From Streptomyces gardneri (lineage in GTDB: Bacteria; Actinomycetota; Actinomycetes; Streptomycetales; Streptomycetaceae), in the NCBI RefSeq assembly GCF_006539185.1, contig NZ_BJMN01000020.1:120673-184672 (forward strand): 64,000 bases of DNA, read 5' to 3'. The first letter of the stretch is position 1; every line of letters starts with the position of its first letter. The notes beneath the pieces were generated by a model that was not told the origin of the DNA, searched no databases, and saw only the letters and a list, made by a program, of their open reading frames with translations. A program made the position numbers and the translations under genes. Below, piece after piece: positions 33,912 through 42,501 of this stretch.

Positions 33912-34352
33912 ATGGCAGTCGTGGAAGAGCTGACGGGCCGCGAGGCGGTGATCCAGCGCCTGCGCGACGTCGGGCTGCGGGTCACGGGCCCGCGCCTGGA
34001 GGTGCTCACGGTGCTCGCCGCCGGAGGCCATCTCGACGTCGAGGCGATCACCACGACCGCGCGCGAGCGGCTCGGCACGCTCACCAGCCAGGCCGTGTAC
34101 GAGATGCTGCGGCACTTCCAGGAGACCGGCCTGGTCAGCAAGTTCGACCGGCCCGGCCTGCCCGCCGTCTTCGAGATCTCCGGCCCCGCGCACCAGCACG
34201 CGCTGTGCAGCGTCTGCGGCCGCGTCGAGAACGTCGAGACGACCGCGCCCAAGCCGCCCCGGGGCGCACTGCCGGAGTGGCAGGTCGAGGACGCCGAGAT
34301 CGTCTTCAAGGGCCTGTGCCCCGACTGCCGGACGAGCGCACCCGCCGCCTGA
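33912..34352 (+). CDS. Fur-family metalloregulator
   Basis: 146-residue Fur-type repressor. Winged-helix in ~10-85 (LRVTGPRLEVLTVLAAGGHLDVEAI...LTSQAVYEMLRHFQETGLV), then a dimerisation domain with HQHALC and two CxxC pairs (CSVC, CPDC) that form the structural zinc site. The FurA/CatR branch, which often senses iron or peroxide, fits best, but no catalase gene is adjacent. ATG at 33912 follows GGCGGAGAAG. Confidence 0.88.
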   Translation: MAVVEELTGREAVIQRLRDVGLRVTGPRLEVLTVLAAGGHLDVEAITTTARERLGTLTSQAVYEMLRHFQETGLVSKFDRPGLPAVFEISGPAHQHALCSVCGRVENVETTAPKPPRGALPEWQVEDAEIVFKGLCPDCRTSAPAA

Positions 34353-34450
34353 GCTGCGGTGAACCCCGTGCGTGTCGTTCGAATGTATGGCAGGGTCTAG
34401 CAGGGCGATTCATGAGGATCCATGGGGATCCGAGGGGAGTCTGCTGCGCC

Positions 34451-35488
34451 GTGTCCAGAAACGCCGCCGTGGCCCGTACGGGCAGCGAACAGGCTCTCGC
34501 CGTCTACCAGCAGCTTCGCGCCCGTCCCGGGACGGCCTTCGACGAGGTCGCCGACCGGCTGGAGCTCTCCGCCGAGGAGCGGGAGCGATGTCGTGACGAA
34601 CTCGTCTCCTTAGGACTGACCGCACCCCCGGCCGCCTCGCCGGAACTCGCCGCACCCTCTCCCACCGCCGGCGTCGTCGTCGAGCCCGATGTCGCCCTGC
34701 TGCGGCTGCTGCGCCGGGAGCGCGACCGGCTCCAGGAGCGCCTCTCCGCCACCAGTCGCGCGCACACCGCCCTCGAAGCCCTCGCCGGACCGTTTCTGCG
34801 GGCCGGGGCCACCCCGCGCGGGGAGATCGAGGTCGAGATCGTCGACGATCCCCACCGCGTACGGCGCAGCCTCGCGGACCTGACGGACTCCGTCCGGACG
34901 GCCGCGCACTTCATGCACACCGGCTCCGTCCGCCGCGAGGAGCTGCCGGGCGAGCTGACCCAGGACCGCCTGTGGGCCGAGCGCGGGGTCCGCATCCGGG
35001 CCATGTACAGCCGGCGGGCCGCCTCGGTGCCGGAGATGGCGCAGCACCTGGAGGAGCGGGCCGCGCTGGGCGTGGAGGTGCGGTTCGCCTCCGTCGTCCC
35101 GATGAACATGGTCCTCGCCGACGAGAACTTCGCGCTCCTGCCGACCGATCCGCACGACCTGTCGTCCGCCGCGATCCTCGCGCGCGGCCCCGGCCTCGTC
35201 CGCTCCTATCTCGCCCTGTACGAGTACTGCTGGACGGCCGCGGCCCCGTACGGCGAGGAGGAGGAGAGCGAGAAGGGCGGCGACGGGCTCTCCGAGCAGC
35301 AGCGGGCGGCGCTCCTGATGCTCGCCTCCGGCATCAAGGACGAGCAGATCGCGAAGAACCTCGGGGTCTCTCTGCGGACCGTGAGCCGGCTGCTCTCCGA
35401 GGTGATGCAGGAGCTGGGGGCGGCGAGCCGTTTCGAGGCGGGCGTGAAGGCGTCCCGGCTCGGCCTGCTCGACGGCGAAGCCCCGTAG
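34451..35488 (+). CDS. LuxR-type regulator with TrmB-like N-terminus (paralog 1), with TTA codon
   Basis: 345-residue regulator. The N-terminal winged-helix-like segment (residues ~14-58) resembles TrmB, then comes a Leu/Arg coiled coil (75-100) and a central phospholipase-D-like sensor region (GVRIRAMYSRR ... FALLPTDP). The C-terminal LuxR HTH (LSEQQRAALLMLASGIKDEQIAKNLGVSLRTVSRLL) is followed by a short tail. GTG at 34451 lies 11 bases after GAGGGGAG. Codon 54 is TTA (34610-34612), implying bldA control. A paralog follows directly; the near-identical recognition helices suggest shared targets. Confidence 0.85.
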   Translation: MSRNAAVARTGSEQALAVYQQLRARPGTAFDEVADRLELSAEERERCRDELVSLGLTAPPAASPELAAPSPTAGVVVEPDVALLRLLRRERDRLQERLSATSRAHTALEALAGPFLRAGATPRGEIEVEIVDDPHRVRRSLADLTDSVRTAAHFMHTGSVRREELPGELTQDRLWAERGVRIRAMYSRRAASVPEMAQHLEERAALGVEVRFASVVPMNMVLADENFALLPTDPHDLSSAAILARGPGLVRSYLALYEYCWTAAAPYGEEEESEKGGDGLSEQQRAALLMLASGIKDEQIAKNLGVSLRTVSRLLSEVMQELGAASRFEAGVKASRLGLLDGEAP

Positions 35489-35662
35489 GGAACACCAGGG
35501 CACACCAGGGGACACCAAGGGCGGGATACCGCCGGGGAGTTCGGATGACGCACGATGGACGCCCGATCGGTCGGACCGGCCCGATCGGCAGAACGGACGG
35601 CCGCCCAGCCGTGTGACAGGGTGACGGCGGCGCGACTCGAAGGAACAGGGGGTCACTTCGCC

Positions 35663-36760
35663 TTGATCACCACCGGCGGCGGTAGGGGCACGGGGGACGG
35701 AACCGGGCGCTCGGAAGGCTCACCCGATGCAGTGGTGACGCTCTACCAGGAGCTGCGCAGGCGCGGGGTGTCCAGCCTGGGCGAAGTGGGGGCCCAACTC
35801 CGTCTCTCGCCCGAGGAGTACGAGCGATGTCGCGGCGAACTGACGGACCTCGGGCTCATCGTGCCGACCAATCCGGCCCAGCACGGCGCCCGCACAGAGC
35901 TCCGGGCGGGCCTCCGGGAGGGCGAGGGCGGCCGGCAGCCGGACGGCGACACCGTGGCGGTGATCGACCCGGAGATAGCACTGCTCCGGCTGCTGCACCG
36001 GGAGCGTGAGCAGCTGCGCGAGCACCTCGACGAGGCGGACCGCGCGTACGGCACGCTGGAGACCCTGGCGGGGGCCTTCCTGCGGGCCGGTTCCCTCACG
36101 CGCTCGGACGCCGATGTGGAGCTCCTGAGCGACTACCGCCGGATCCAGCAGGTCCTTGAGGACATCACGGACGTCATCCAGCACAGCCTGGCCTCGATGC
36201 ACCCGACGTCGCTCGTCCGGGAGGTGGCGGAGCGGGTGCTGAGCCGGGACCGGCGGCAGATCGAGAACGGGGTGCGGGTCCGCGCCATGTACAGCGAGCG
36301 GGTCGTCTCCGTGCCGGAGGTGGCGGAGCTGCTGCGGCGCCGGGTCGAGACGGGGGTGGAGGTGCGGATCACCCCGGCCGTCCCCATGACGATGATCATC
36401 GCCGACGCGCAGTTCGCGATGGTGCCGGTCGATCCGGCGGAGCCGATGGCGGGCGCGGTGCTGGCCCGGGGACCGGCCCTGGTCCGCTCGTACATCGCGC
36501 TGTACGAGCACTGCTGGCACACGGCCTCGCCCTACGGAGACGGCACCACGCCCGAACAGGGCGGTGACGGGCTCTCGGAGCAACAGCGGGCGGCGCTGAC
36601 GATGCTGGCCTCGGGGATGAAGGACGAGAAGATCGCCCGCGGTCTCGGGGTGTCGCTGCGGACGGTGAGCCGCATGCTGTCCGAGCTCATGCAGGAGATG
36701 GGCGCGACGAGCCGGTTCGAGGCCGGGGTGCGGGCGCATCGGCTCGGCTGGGTCGACTGA
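35663..36760 (+). CDS. LuxR-type regulator with TrmB-like N-terminus (paralog 2)
   Basis: 365-residue regulator with the same architecture as its upstream neighbour (N-terminal winged helix, coiled coil, PLD-like sensor region with GVRVRAMYSERVVSVPEVAELL, C-terminal LuxR HTH GLGVSLRTVSRML). The TTG at 35663 is proposed because its AGGGG spacing mirrors paralog 1; GTG at 35621 or ATG at 35555 are alternatives. No TTA codon seen. A large nested hairpin follows, shared with a convergent secreted-peptide gene. Confidence 0.82.
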   Translation: MITTGGGRGTGDGTGRSEGSPDAVVTLYQELRRRGVSSLGEVGAQLRLSPEEYERCRGELTDLGLIVPTNPAQHGARTELRAGLREGEGGRQPDGDTVAVIDPEIALLRLLHREREQLREHLDEADRAYGTLETLAGAFLRAGSLTRSDADVELLSDYRRIQQVLEDITDVIQHSLASMHPTSLVREVAERVLSRDRRQIENGVRVRAMYSERVVSVPEVAELLRRRVETGVEVRITPAVPMTMIIADAQFAMVPVDPAEPMAGAVLARGPALVRSYIALYEHCWHTASPYGDGTTPEQGGDGLSEQQRAALTMLASGMKDEKIARGLGVSLRTVSRMLSELMQEMGATSRFEAGVRAHRLGWVD

Positions 36761-36777
36761 GGCGGACGGAAATGCCC

Positions 36778-36871
36778 GCCAATTGACGGTCGGGCAAACG
36801 GAAAAGGCTCCGCGACCGCCCGAACCGGGGCGAGCACGGAGCCTTTTCGGATTCCCGGACGCTCAATTGGC
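36778..36871. terminator. Nested bidirectional terminator
   Basis: Inner arms GAAAAGGCTCCG (36801-36812) and CGGAGCCTTTTC (36837-36848) pair perfectly over 12 bp and give A/T-rich ends in both directions. Outer arms GCCAATTGA (36778-36786) and TCAATTGGC (36863-36871) also pair perfectly. The outer right arm contains the stop codon of the convergent small secreted-protein gene. Confidence 0.85.
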
Positions 36872-37114
36872 AGGTATCGGCGCCGGGGAGACCTTGTTCC
36901 ACTCGTTTCCGTTGGACGGAGACGGGGTGGGGGTGGGGGTCGGGGTGGCGGTGGCCGCGTCGGCCACGCCGTCGGCGACCACGTGCTGGGGGGCCGAGTC
37001 CGCGCTCGGGGCCGTCGCCAGGGCCGCGCCGCCGGCGACGGCGAGACACGCGGCCGCGGCGAGGGCGAACTGACGGACGGTCTTGCGCATCCCCGTGGCG
37101 TGCTCAGCAGACAT
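36863..37114 (-). CDS. Small secreted peptide
   Basis: 83-residue protein. Signal peptide in residues ~9-36 (KTVRQFALAAAACLAVAGG...), cleavage possible at ATA or DSA-PQ. A short acidic stretch and a TPTPTPTPSPS linker follow, and it ends NEWNKVSPAPIPAN. ATG at 37114. After export only ~45 residues remain. It lies convergent to two LuxR-type regulators and next to a biosynthetic cluster, so a signalling or structural peptide role is possible. Family not recognised. Confidence 0.7.
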   Translation of the reverse strand: MSAEHATGMRKTVRQFALAAAACLAVAGGAALATAPSADSAPQHVVADGVADAATATPTPTPTPSPSNGNEWNKVSPAPIPAN

Positions 37115-37309
37115 GATTCCTCCAGGAGTTGGAATGTGAATTCCGCCTTCCGGGGGCCCGTGCCGCCGGGCGTTCCCTGAAGACATCTCCATTCTGTCCC
37201 CGCCCCGGAATCCGATCCAGGGATTGTCCGGGCGTGGACCCGCCATGGCGTGGATGCGTCAATACGCCTTCTCAGCAACGGAATTGCAGCATCCGGAGCT
37301 CTCCATATC

Positions 37310-37324
37310 TTTGGTTGAACCAAA
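37310..37324. promoter_or_regulatory. 15-bp perfect palindrome TTTGGTT-G-AACCAAA
   Basis: TTTGGTT and AACCAAA flank a single G in an AT-rich island between the secreted-peptide gene and the glycosyltransferase 3' end. On the plus strand, TTGGTT plus 16 bp plus TAGACT (37333-37338) looks like a sigma-70 promoter, but no plus-strand gene follows; on the minus strand the site lies 196 bases before the peptide gene. Operator-like. Confidence 0.55.
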
Positions 37325-37331
37325 AGAGGTG

Positions 37332-38705
37332 CTAGACTTGAGCCACGGCCTTCTCGTTCCTCCAGGAGAGAGAGGCCGCCGGGGCAGGGGCGTGCCGCCG
37401 CCCCTGCCCCACCCCTCCGTCCGGCCCTCGACCCGGGCCCCGGACCGACCCCTCCGCAAGCGCCTCCCGGTACACCTCGACGGTCCGGCCGGCGGAGGCG
37501 CGCCAGCTCATCCCGCGCGCGTGGCGGACCGCCGCCTCCCCCATCGCCCGCACCTCCTCCGGGTGCGCCGCGAGCCACCGCAGCCGCCGCGCGTACTCCA
37601 CCGGGTCGTGGCCGTGCACCAGCAGCCCCGTCACCCCGTCCCGCACCGCGGTCGGCAGTCCGCCCACCGCCGCCGCGAGCACCGGGGTCCCACAGGCCTG
37701 CGCCTCCAGGGCCACAAGACCGAAGGACTCGCTGCGCGAGGGCACCACCAGCACGTCCGCCGCCCGGTACCAGTCCGCCAGCTCCTCCTGCGGTACGGGA
37801 GGGCAGGCCCGCAGCACGTCGGTGACGCCCAGCTCCCCCGCCAGCTTCCAGGCCGTCCCCTCACGGCTCGCGCCCGAGTGACCGCCCACCACCGGCACCA
37901 GGAGACGGCGGCGCAGCCCCGGCTCCTGGCGCAGCAGCTCGGCGACGGCCCGTACCAGCACGTCCGGGCCCTTCAGGGGCTGTATGCGGCCCGCGTAGAG
38001 CGGGACGAAGGCGTCGGCGGGCAGTCCGAGCCGGGCCCGGGCCGCGGCCTTGGCTCCCCCGGAGCCCTCGGCGCCCTCGGCTCGCGAGGTGCCCCCGGCG
38101 GGGCGGAAGGTCCGCAGGTCGACCCCGGGGCGCACGACCTCGGTCCGCTCCTCCGCCGCCCCGTAGAGCGCGCGCAGCGCCTCCGCCTCGTCGGCGGTGT
38201 TGGCGATCAGCCGGTCGGCGGAGCCGACGACCTGGAGCTCGCCGCGGACGCGGAGCTCGGGCTCGGGGGTGTCGCCCTCGGCGAGCGAGGCGTTCTTCAC
38301 CCGGGCCAGGGTGTGGGCGGTGTGCACGAGCGGGACGCGCCAGCCGACCGAGGCGATCCGGCCCGCCTGGCCCGAGAGCCAGTAGTGCGAGTGGACCAGG
38401 TCGTAGCGCCGGTCCTCCTTCAGCAGGGCCAGCGAGAAGGGCACGACCAGGTCCGGCATGGCCTCCTTGGGCAGCGGCCCGCGCGGCCCGGCGTACAGAT
38501 GGCGGACCCGGACCCCCGGGGCGAGCTCGACGAGCGGGGGCAGGCCCTCGCCCCGGCAGCGGGTGAACAGATCGACCTCCACGCCCAGTTCGGCGAGGGC
38601 CCGGGAGAGTTCGACCATGTAGACGTTCATGCCGCCGGCGTCCCCCGTCCCGGGCTGGTGAAGCGGGGAGGTGTGGACGCTGAGCATGGCGACGCGCAGG
38701 GACAC
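37332..38705 (-). CDS. MshA-like GT4 glycosyltransferase
   Basis: 457-residue GT-B glycosyltransferase close to MshA, which puts GlcNAc on inositol-1-phosphate in mycothiol synthesis. Features: LSVHTSPLHQPGTGDAGGMNVYMVELSRALA at the N-terminus, VHSHYWLSG, LVHTAHTL, and donor-site VPSRSESFGLVALEAQACGTPV (the EX7E motif). GTG at 38705 after AGGAG. The C-terminus has a Gly/Pro/Arg tail. As mycothiol-making bacteria normally keep mshA elsewhere, this looks like a second copy serving the adjacent cluster. Last gene of the minus-strand set. Confidence 0.85.
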   Translation of the reverse strand: MSLRVAMLSVHTSPLHQPGTGDAGGMNVYMVELSRALAELGVEVDLFTRCRGEGLPPLVELAPGVRVRHLYAGPRGPLPKEAMPDLVVPFSLALLKEDRRYDLVHSHYWLSGQAGRIASVGWRVPLVHTAHTLARVKNASLAEGDTPEPELRVRGELQVVGSADRLIANTADEAEALRALYGAAEERTEVVRPGVDLRTFRPAGGTSRAEGAEGSGGAKAAARARLGLPADAFVPLYAGRIQPLKGPDVLVRAVAELLRQEPGLRRRLLVPVVGGHSGASREGTAWKLAGELGVTDVLRACPPVPQEELADWYRAADVLVVPSRSESFGLVALEAQACGTPVLAAAVGGLPTAVRDGVTGLLVHGHDPVEYARRLRWLAAHPEEVRAMGEAAVRHARGMSWRASAGRTVEVYREALAEGSVRGPGRGPDGGVGQGRRHAPAPAASLSWRNEKAVAQV

Positions 38706-38845
38706 GTGGGGCTCCTGTGGAGTGGGGGCCACGTATCCCCGCGCGTCGCTCGCGCGCACGGTCACGCGGCAGGGAGGGGACGAGCATGCGTACCGGGCAC
38801 TGACGTGTCGGGGCACCGAGGTGCTGCGGTACCCCTACAGCGAGG

Positions 38846-38880
38846 TACTGGAGTACTTAGTTGCTTAGTAGTAGAGCTGA
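38846..38880 (-). promoter_or_regulatory. AT-rich promoter-like island before the MshA-like gene
   Basis: The 193-base gap between the MetRS-like and MshA-like genes has an AT-rich 35-base stretch containing two direct CTTAGT copies 8 bp apart (38856 and 38864) and a GTACTGGAGTAC dyad. It may be a separate, regulated promoter for the glycosyltransferase. Confidence 0.45.
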
Positions 38881-38898
38881 TGAAGACGGCCGGTGCGA

Positions 38899-40464
38899 TC
38901 AGAATCCGAAGACCGGGCCGGACGGCGGCGCCAGCCGGGTCCCCGGGAGGGGGCCCGTCAGCGCGTGCCAGTCGACCGACCGGCCCGCCTCCACCTGAAG
39001 CGCCGCCGCGAGCCGGTCCGCACCCTCCGGCATCACCGGCCGCGCCCACGCGGAGAGCGCCGACGCCACCGCCAACTGCGCCGCCAGCGCCGGAAGATGA
39101 CGGCAGGAGGTGCTGGGCCGGCACCGCTCGTGGGCGTTGACATGACCGAAGTCGGCCACCGAGCGGACCATCTCGTCGAGGACGGCGACCGCCCGGCGCG
39201 GGTCGAAGGCGTCCGGGCCGTACGCCTCGCGCAGATCGTCCACGCCCCGGTGGAGCCGCCGCTCCAGGATCTCCCAGCCCGTGCCGCCGGGCAGCGCCTG
39301 CGGCGCGCGACCGCCGCACTCCTCCCGTACGGAGGCGAAGAGCCGCGCGAGCCAGCTGTTCCAGCTCTCGTCCAGCTCCCGGCGGGCGGCCGCGAGCCGC
39401 TCCCGGTGGAAGACGGTCCGGCGGCCCAGCGGGCGGGCCTGGAGGACGTGCCGGCGCAGGGTGTCGGAGCCGTACTCGGTGAGGAGGTCGAGCGCCCAGA
39501 CGTTGCCCTCCTGGACGCCTTCCTCGATGACGTACGACTCGTTGACGTTGAAGTCCTGCGGCAGCTTGACGTCCTGCGCGAGCAGCAGCACCGGCAGGAG
39601 CACCGCGTGGCAGAACGAGTGCCCGAAGCCGCAGAAGTGGATGGCGCGACGGGGCAGCGGGCCCTTGGTGTCGTAGCCGAAGAGGTGCATCGCGGCGGCC
39701 TCGAAGCAGCCGTCGATCCGGTGCTCGGGGAAACCGTCGACCGGCACCGGCAGGCCCCACTCCGCGGGGTGGCCGACGGCGATGTCCGGCAGCCCGTCCT
39801 CCACGAGCGACTCGCACAGGGCGGCGAGCCGGGGCGGGAGCCCGGCCGTCGCCCAGTACTCGGCGAGCGTCTCCCGGAACGGCTCCAGGGGCACGTACAG
39901 CCGGCGGCAGCGGCGCGCGACCGCCGGGGTGTCGCAGACCGCGCAGCGCGCCGAGATGAGGTCGCCGCCGTCGTTGGGGCGGGCGCACTCGTGGCACATC
40001 CCGCCGTCGCTGTCCGCGCCGCAGTGCGGGCAGCTGCCGGTGGCGTGCGCCCCGTACAGCCAGCGGTCGCAGGGCTCGCAGTAGGGCAGCAGACGGGTGC
40101 GCGGGGCGATGACCCCTTGGGCGAAGAGTCTGCTGAAGAGGTCCTGCACCCAGCGTCCGTAGCCCTTGTCGCGCCGTGGGCGCACGATGTGGTCGAACTC
40201 GACGCCCGAGCGCAGCCAGTCGGCGGTGATCGCGGCGCGGTAACCCTCCGCGACCTCCTCGGGCTTGCGGTTGTGGCGCAGCGCGCGGACCTCGACGGAG
40301 CTGGCGTGGTCGGCGGTGCCGGTGGTGAACCGGACCGCCTCCCCCTCGGCCCGCAGATAGCGGGTGAGGACGTCGGCGGCGACGTACGGCCCGGCGAGGT
40401 GACCGATGTGGAGTTCGCCGTGGGTGGCGGGAGGGGTCGCGGTGATCCAGACGGGGGTGCTCAT
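38899..40464 (-). CDS. MetRS-like class I ligase lacking KMSKS
   Basis: 521-residue protein with a MetRS-type catalytic fold: the HIGH motif is intact (HIGH at 19-22 in THGELHIGHLAGPYVAADVL), and zinc-knuckle Cys pairs are present (CEPC, CPHC, CHEC, CAVC). The place of the KMSKS loop (around residue 305) reads NVNESYVIEEG, so the usual Lys residues are lost. The anticodon-binding part is short and the C-terminus diverges. It is therefore unlikely to be the housekeeping MetRS; a free-standing amino-acid ligase in small-molecule synthesis is inferred. ATG at 40464. Confidence 0.82.
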   Translation of the reverse strand: MSTPVWITATPPATHGELHIGHLAGPYVAADVLTRYLRAEGEAVRFTTGTADHASSVEVRALRHNRKPEEVAEGYRAAITADWLRSGVEFDHIVRPRRDKGYGRWVQDLFSRLFAQGVIAPRTRLLPYCEPCDRWLYGAHATGSCPHCGADSDGGMCHECARPNDGGDLISARCAVCDTPAVARRCRRLYVPLEPFRETLAEYWATAGLPPRLAALCESLVEDGLPDIAVGHPAEWGLPVPVDGFPEHRIDGCFEAAAMHLFGYDTKGPLPRRAIHFCGFGHSFCHAVLLPVLLLAQDVKLPQDFNVNESYVIEEGVQEGNVWALDLLTEYGSDTLRRHVLQARPLGRRTVFHRERLAAARRELDESWNSWLARLFASVREECGGRAPQALPGGTGWEILERRLHRGVDDLREAYGPDAFDPRRAVAVLDEMVRSVADFGHVNAHERCRPSTSCRHLPALAAQLAVASALSAWARPVMPEGADRLAAALQVEAGRSVDWHALTGPLPGTRLAPPSGPVFGF

Positions 40465-40528
40465 GGGACCTCCTTGACGCTGTGGTGCGGTGGGCTTCAG
40501 CGAAGTGAGCGGGGCGGCGGGTCGCGGG

Positions 40529-41275
40529 TCAGCGGGGCTCGAAGTGGAAGGAACGGATGAAGCAGTCGCGCGGCTGCTCGACGGCGTAGACGATGCATTC
40601 GAAAAGGGCCTGGGTGGTCAGCTTCTCGTCGGGCGCTATTCCGTCCGGATTCGATCCGTCCCATTCCGCGAATCGCGGATCCGAGGTCGAGAAGTCCGGC
40701 GGAAAGAGCGAGAAGACGCGGACCCCGGAGGGCCGCAGCCGGCGCGAGAGGATGTCGGCGAATCCGGCCTGCGCGCTCTTCGCCGCCCAGAAGGCCTCGT
40801 GGGCGGCGCCGGCGGTCGCCGCGGAGGCGCCCTCGGCGTCGCGGACGGCGACCATGTTGACGATGTCGGGGCGGAGCGAGCCGCGCAGCAGCGGCAGGAA
40901 GTGCTTCACCATCAGGACCGTGCCGCCGGCCGTCGACTCGATCGTCTCGACGATCTCGGCGTCGCTGGCGGCCTCCAGGTCCATGCCGTCGAGCCAGCGC
41001 GCGCCGTTGTTGACCAACAGGTCGACGCGGTCGGTGCGTTCGCCGACGCGGGCGGCGAACTCCCGGATCTCGGCGGGCCTGCTCAGGTCGCAGCCGAAGG
41101 CGTGGATACGGTCACGGGCCGAGCCCATGACTTCGGTGCGGGTGCGTTCGGCGGCTTCGACGGTCCGCGCCGAGACGTAGACCTCGGCGCCGAGGTGCGC
41201 GAATCCGACGGCGAGCGCGCGACCGAAATAGCGGGACGCTCCGGTCACGACGACACGCAGATTCTCGAATTTCAT
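40529..41275 (-). CDS. Atypical SDR-fold oxidoreductase-like protein
   Basis: 248-residue short-chain dehydrogenase fold. Cofactor loop VTGASRYFGRA (residues 10-20), CDLS near 62-65 and VNNGA at 88-92 are present. The YxxxK catalytic pair reads FWAAK (162-166), so the catalytic Tyr is Phe while Lys166 remains. It may be a non-classical enzyme, an NAD-binding regulator or a decayed gene. ATG at 41275. It lies between the MetRS-like and PrpF-like genes in the same direction. Confidence 0.83.
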   Translation of the reverse strand: MKFENLRVVVTGASRYFGRALAVGFAHLGAEVYVSARTVEAAERTRTEVMGSARDRIHAFGCDLSRPAEIREFAARVGERTDRVDLLVNNGARWLDGMDLEAASDAEIVETIESTAGGTVLMVKHFLPLLRGSLRPDIVNMVAVRDAEGASAATAGAAHEAFWAAKSAQAGFADILSRRLRPSGVRVFSLFPPDFSTSDPRFAEWDGSNPDGIAPDEKLTTQALFECIVYAVEQPRDCFIRSFHFEPR

Positions 41276-41366
41276 GTGTGTCTGCTCTCCCCACGGATAC
41301 CGATTGCCGGTCCATTTCAGCGTGGCAGAGAAAGGACACCGTGGGCCCGGTGAGAGGGGTGCGCGT

Positions 41367-42365
41367 TCACGCCGTTGCGTGGATACGCCACGGCAGTTCG
41401 AGGCCGCCGAGGACCTTCGCGCGCTTGTGGTGGACCCGGACGCGGTCGGCCGCGGCGGAGACGGTCACGGTGCCGCCGGGGGTGCGGACGGGGCCGGTCG
41501 GTGCGGGGACGACGGTGCCGTCGAGCGCGCCGGCGGCGGCGAGGGCGGCGGCGCCGGTGAGCGCGAGCCGGGGGTGCCAGCCGCCGACGGTCAGGGCCCG
41601 GACGGAGAGCCCCTCGGGGCCCTCGGCGAAGGCGGCGATCTTGGGGAGGGCGGAGCGGGGCGGATGGCCGAGGATCCGGGCGGCCTCGGCGCGGAGGGCG
41701 AGGAGCCGGTCCCGGAGGTCGTCCTCGTCCTCGGTCTCGGGGAGGTGGCGGGCATCGACGAAGACGTACGGGTTGCCGTACCGCACGAGGGAGACGGGCA
41801 CCCCGCCGAGGACGTCGACGGGGCGGCCGGTGGGGAGGGTGCCGGGGGCGGTCGGGGCCTTGAGGAAACTCAGGGTGTACGCGTCGCCGTACGGCTCACA
41901 CAGAACGGTGTCGCCGGTGGTCACGGCACGGACGGTGACGGCCGCGGGGTGGCCGTCGGCGACGACGGCGGCCAGGAGGGAATGACCGCAGCCGGCCCGG
42001 AAGTCGAAACCGCCGTCGGGGAGGGCCTGCACGAAGCGGTAGTCGAGGGTGTGCCCTGCGCGGGTGGCGGGACCGTACAGGGCGATCTTGTCGAGCCCGG
42101 CGTACGCCGTCCCGGAGAGCGCGTGGCGCAACCGCGCCAGCTCGCCACCGAGCGCGAGCGCCCCGACGGGCAGCTGGTCGAGCCGCACGACGAGGGTGGG
42201 CCCGGGGGCGTCCTCGGCCCGGACGACGGTGGCACGGACGACGCCCGCCGACCGGACCCGGCCGGGTGCGGGACGGAGCCTGTCGCCTGCGGAGCGGACC
42301 CTGTTGCCCGCTGGGCAGTTCCCGTCACCCATGCGGCGGCCCCCGTGGTCCGCCGTTGTGGGCAT
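41367..42365 (-). CDS. PrpF-fold isomerase-like protein
   Basis: About 332 residues, depending on start. It matches the PrpF/diaminopimelate-epimerase fold: FRAGCGHSLLAAVVADG with the catalytic-type Cys in the first half, VSLVRYGNPYVFVDARHLP in the middle, and a C-terminal LTVGGWHPRLALTGAAALAAA. Family members move double bonds in aconitate-like acids. The start is uncertain: ATG at 42365 has GGCGGAAC upstream, 42332 is the alternative, and recognisable domain sequence only begins ~40 residues in. Confidence 0.72.
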   Translation of the reverse strand: MPTTADHGGRRMGDGNCPAGNRVRSAGDRLRPAPGRVRSAGVVRATVVRAEDAPGPTLVVRLDQLPVGALALGGELARLRHALSGTAYAGLDKIALYGPATRAGHTLDYRFVQALPDGGFDFRAGCGHSLLAAVVADGHPAAVTVRAVTTGDTVLCEPYGDAYTLSFLKAPTAPGTLPTGRPVDVLGGVPVSLVRYGNPYVFVDARHLPETEDEDDLRDRLLALRAEAARILGHPPRSALPKIAAFAEGPEGLSVRALTVGGWHPRLALTGAAALAAAGALDGTVVPAPTGPVRTPGGTVTVSAAADRVRVHHKRAKVLGGLELPWRIHATA

Positions 42366-42501
42366 TCGTTCCGCCGGGGCGGAACGGGTGGGCACACGGG
42401 AAGGGCGAGGGCCCACGGCGGCACCGCCGGGTGCGGGGCCAAGTGCCGGACCCGGGTGCTCGGCACCCAGGGCGGGTTCGGGACGGGGAGGTCCCGGGGG
42501 A

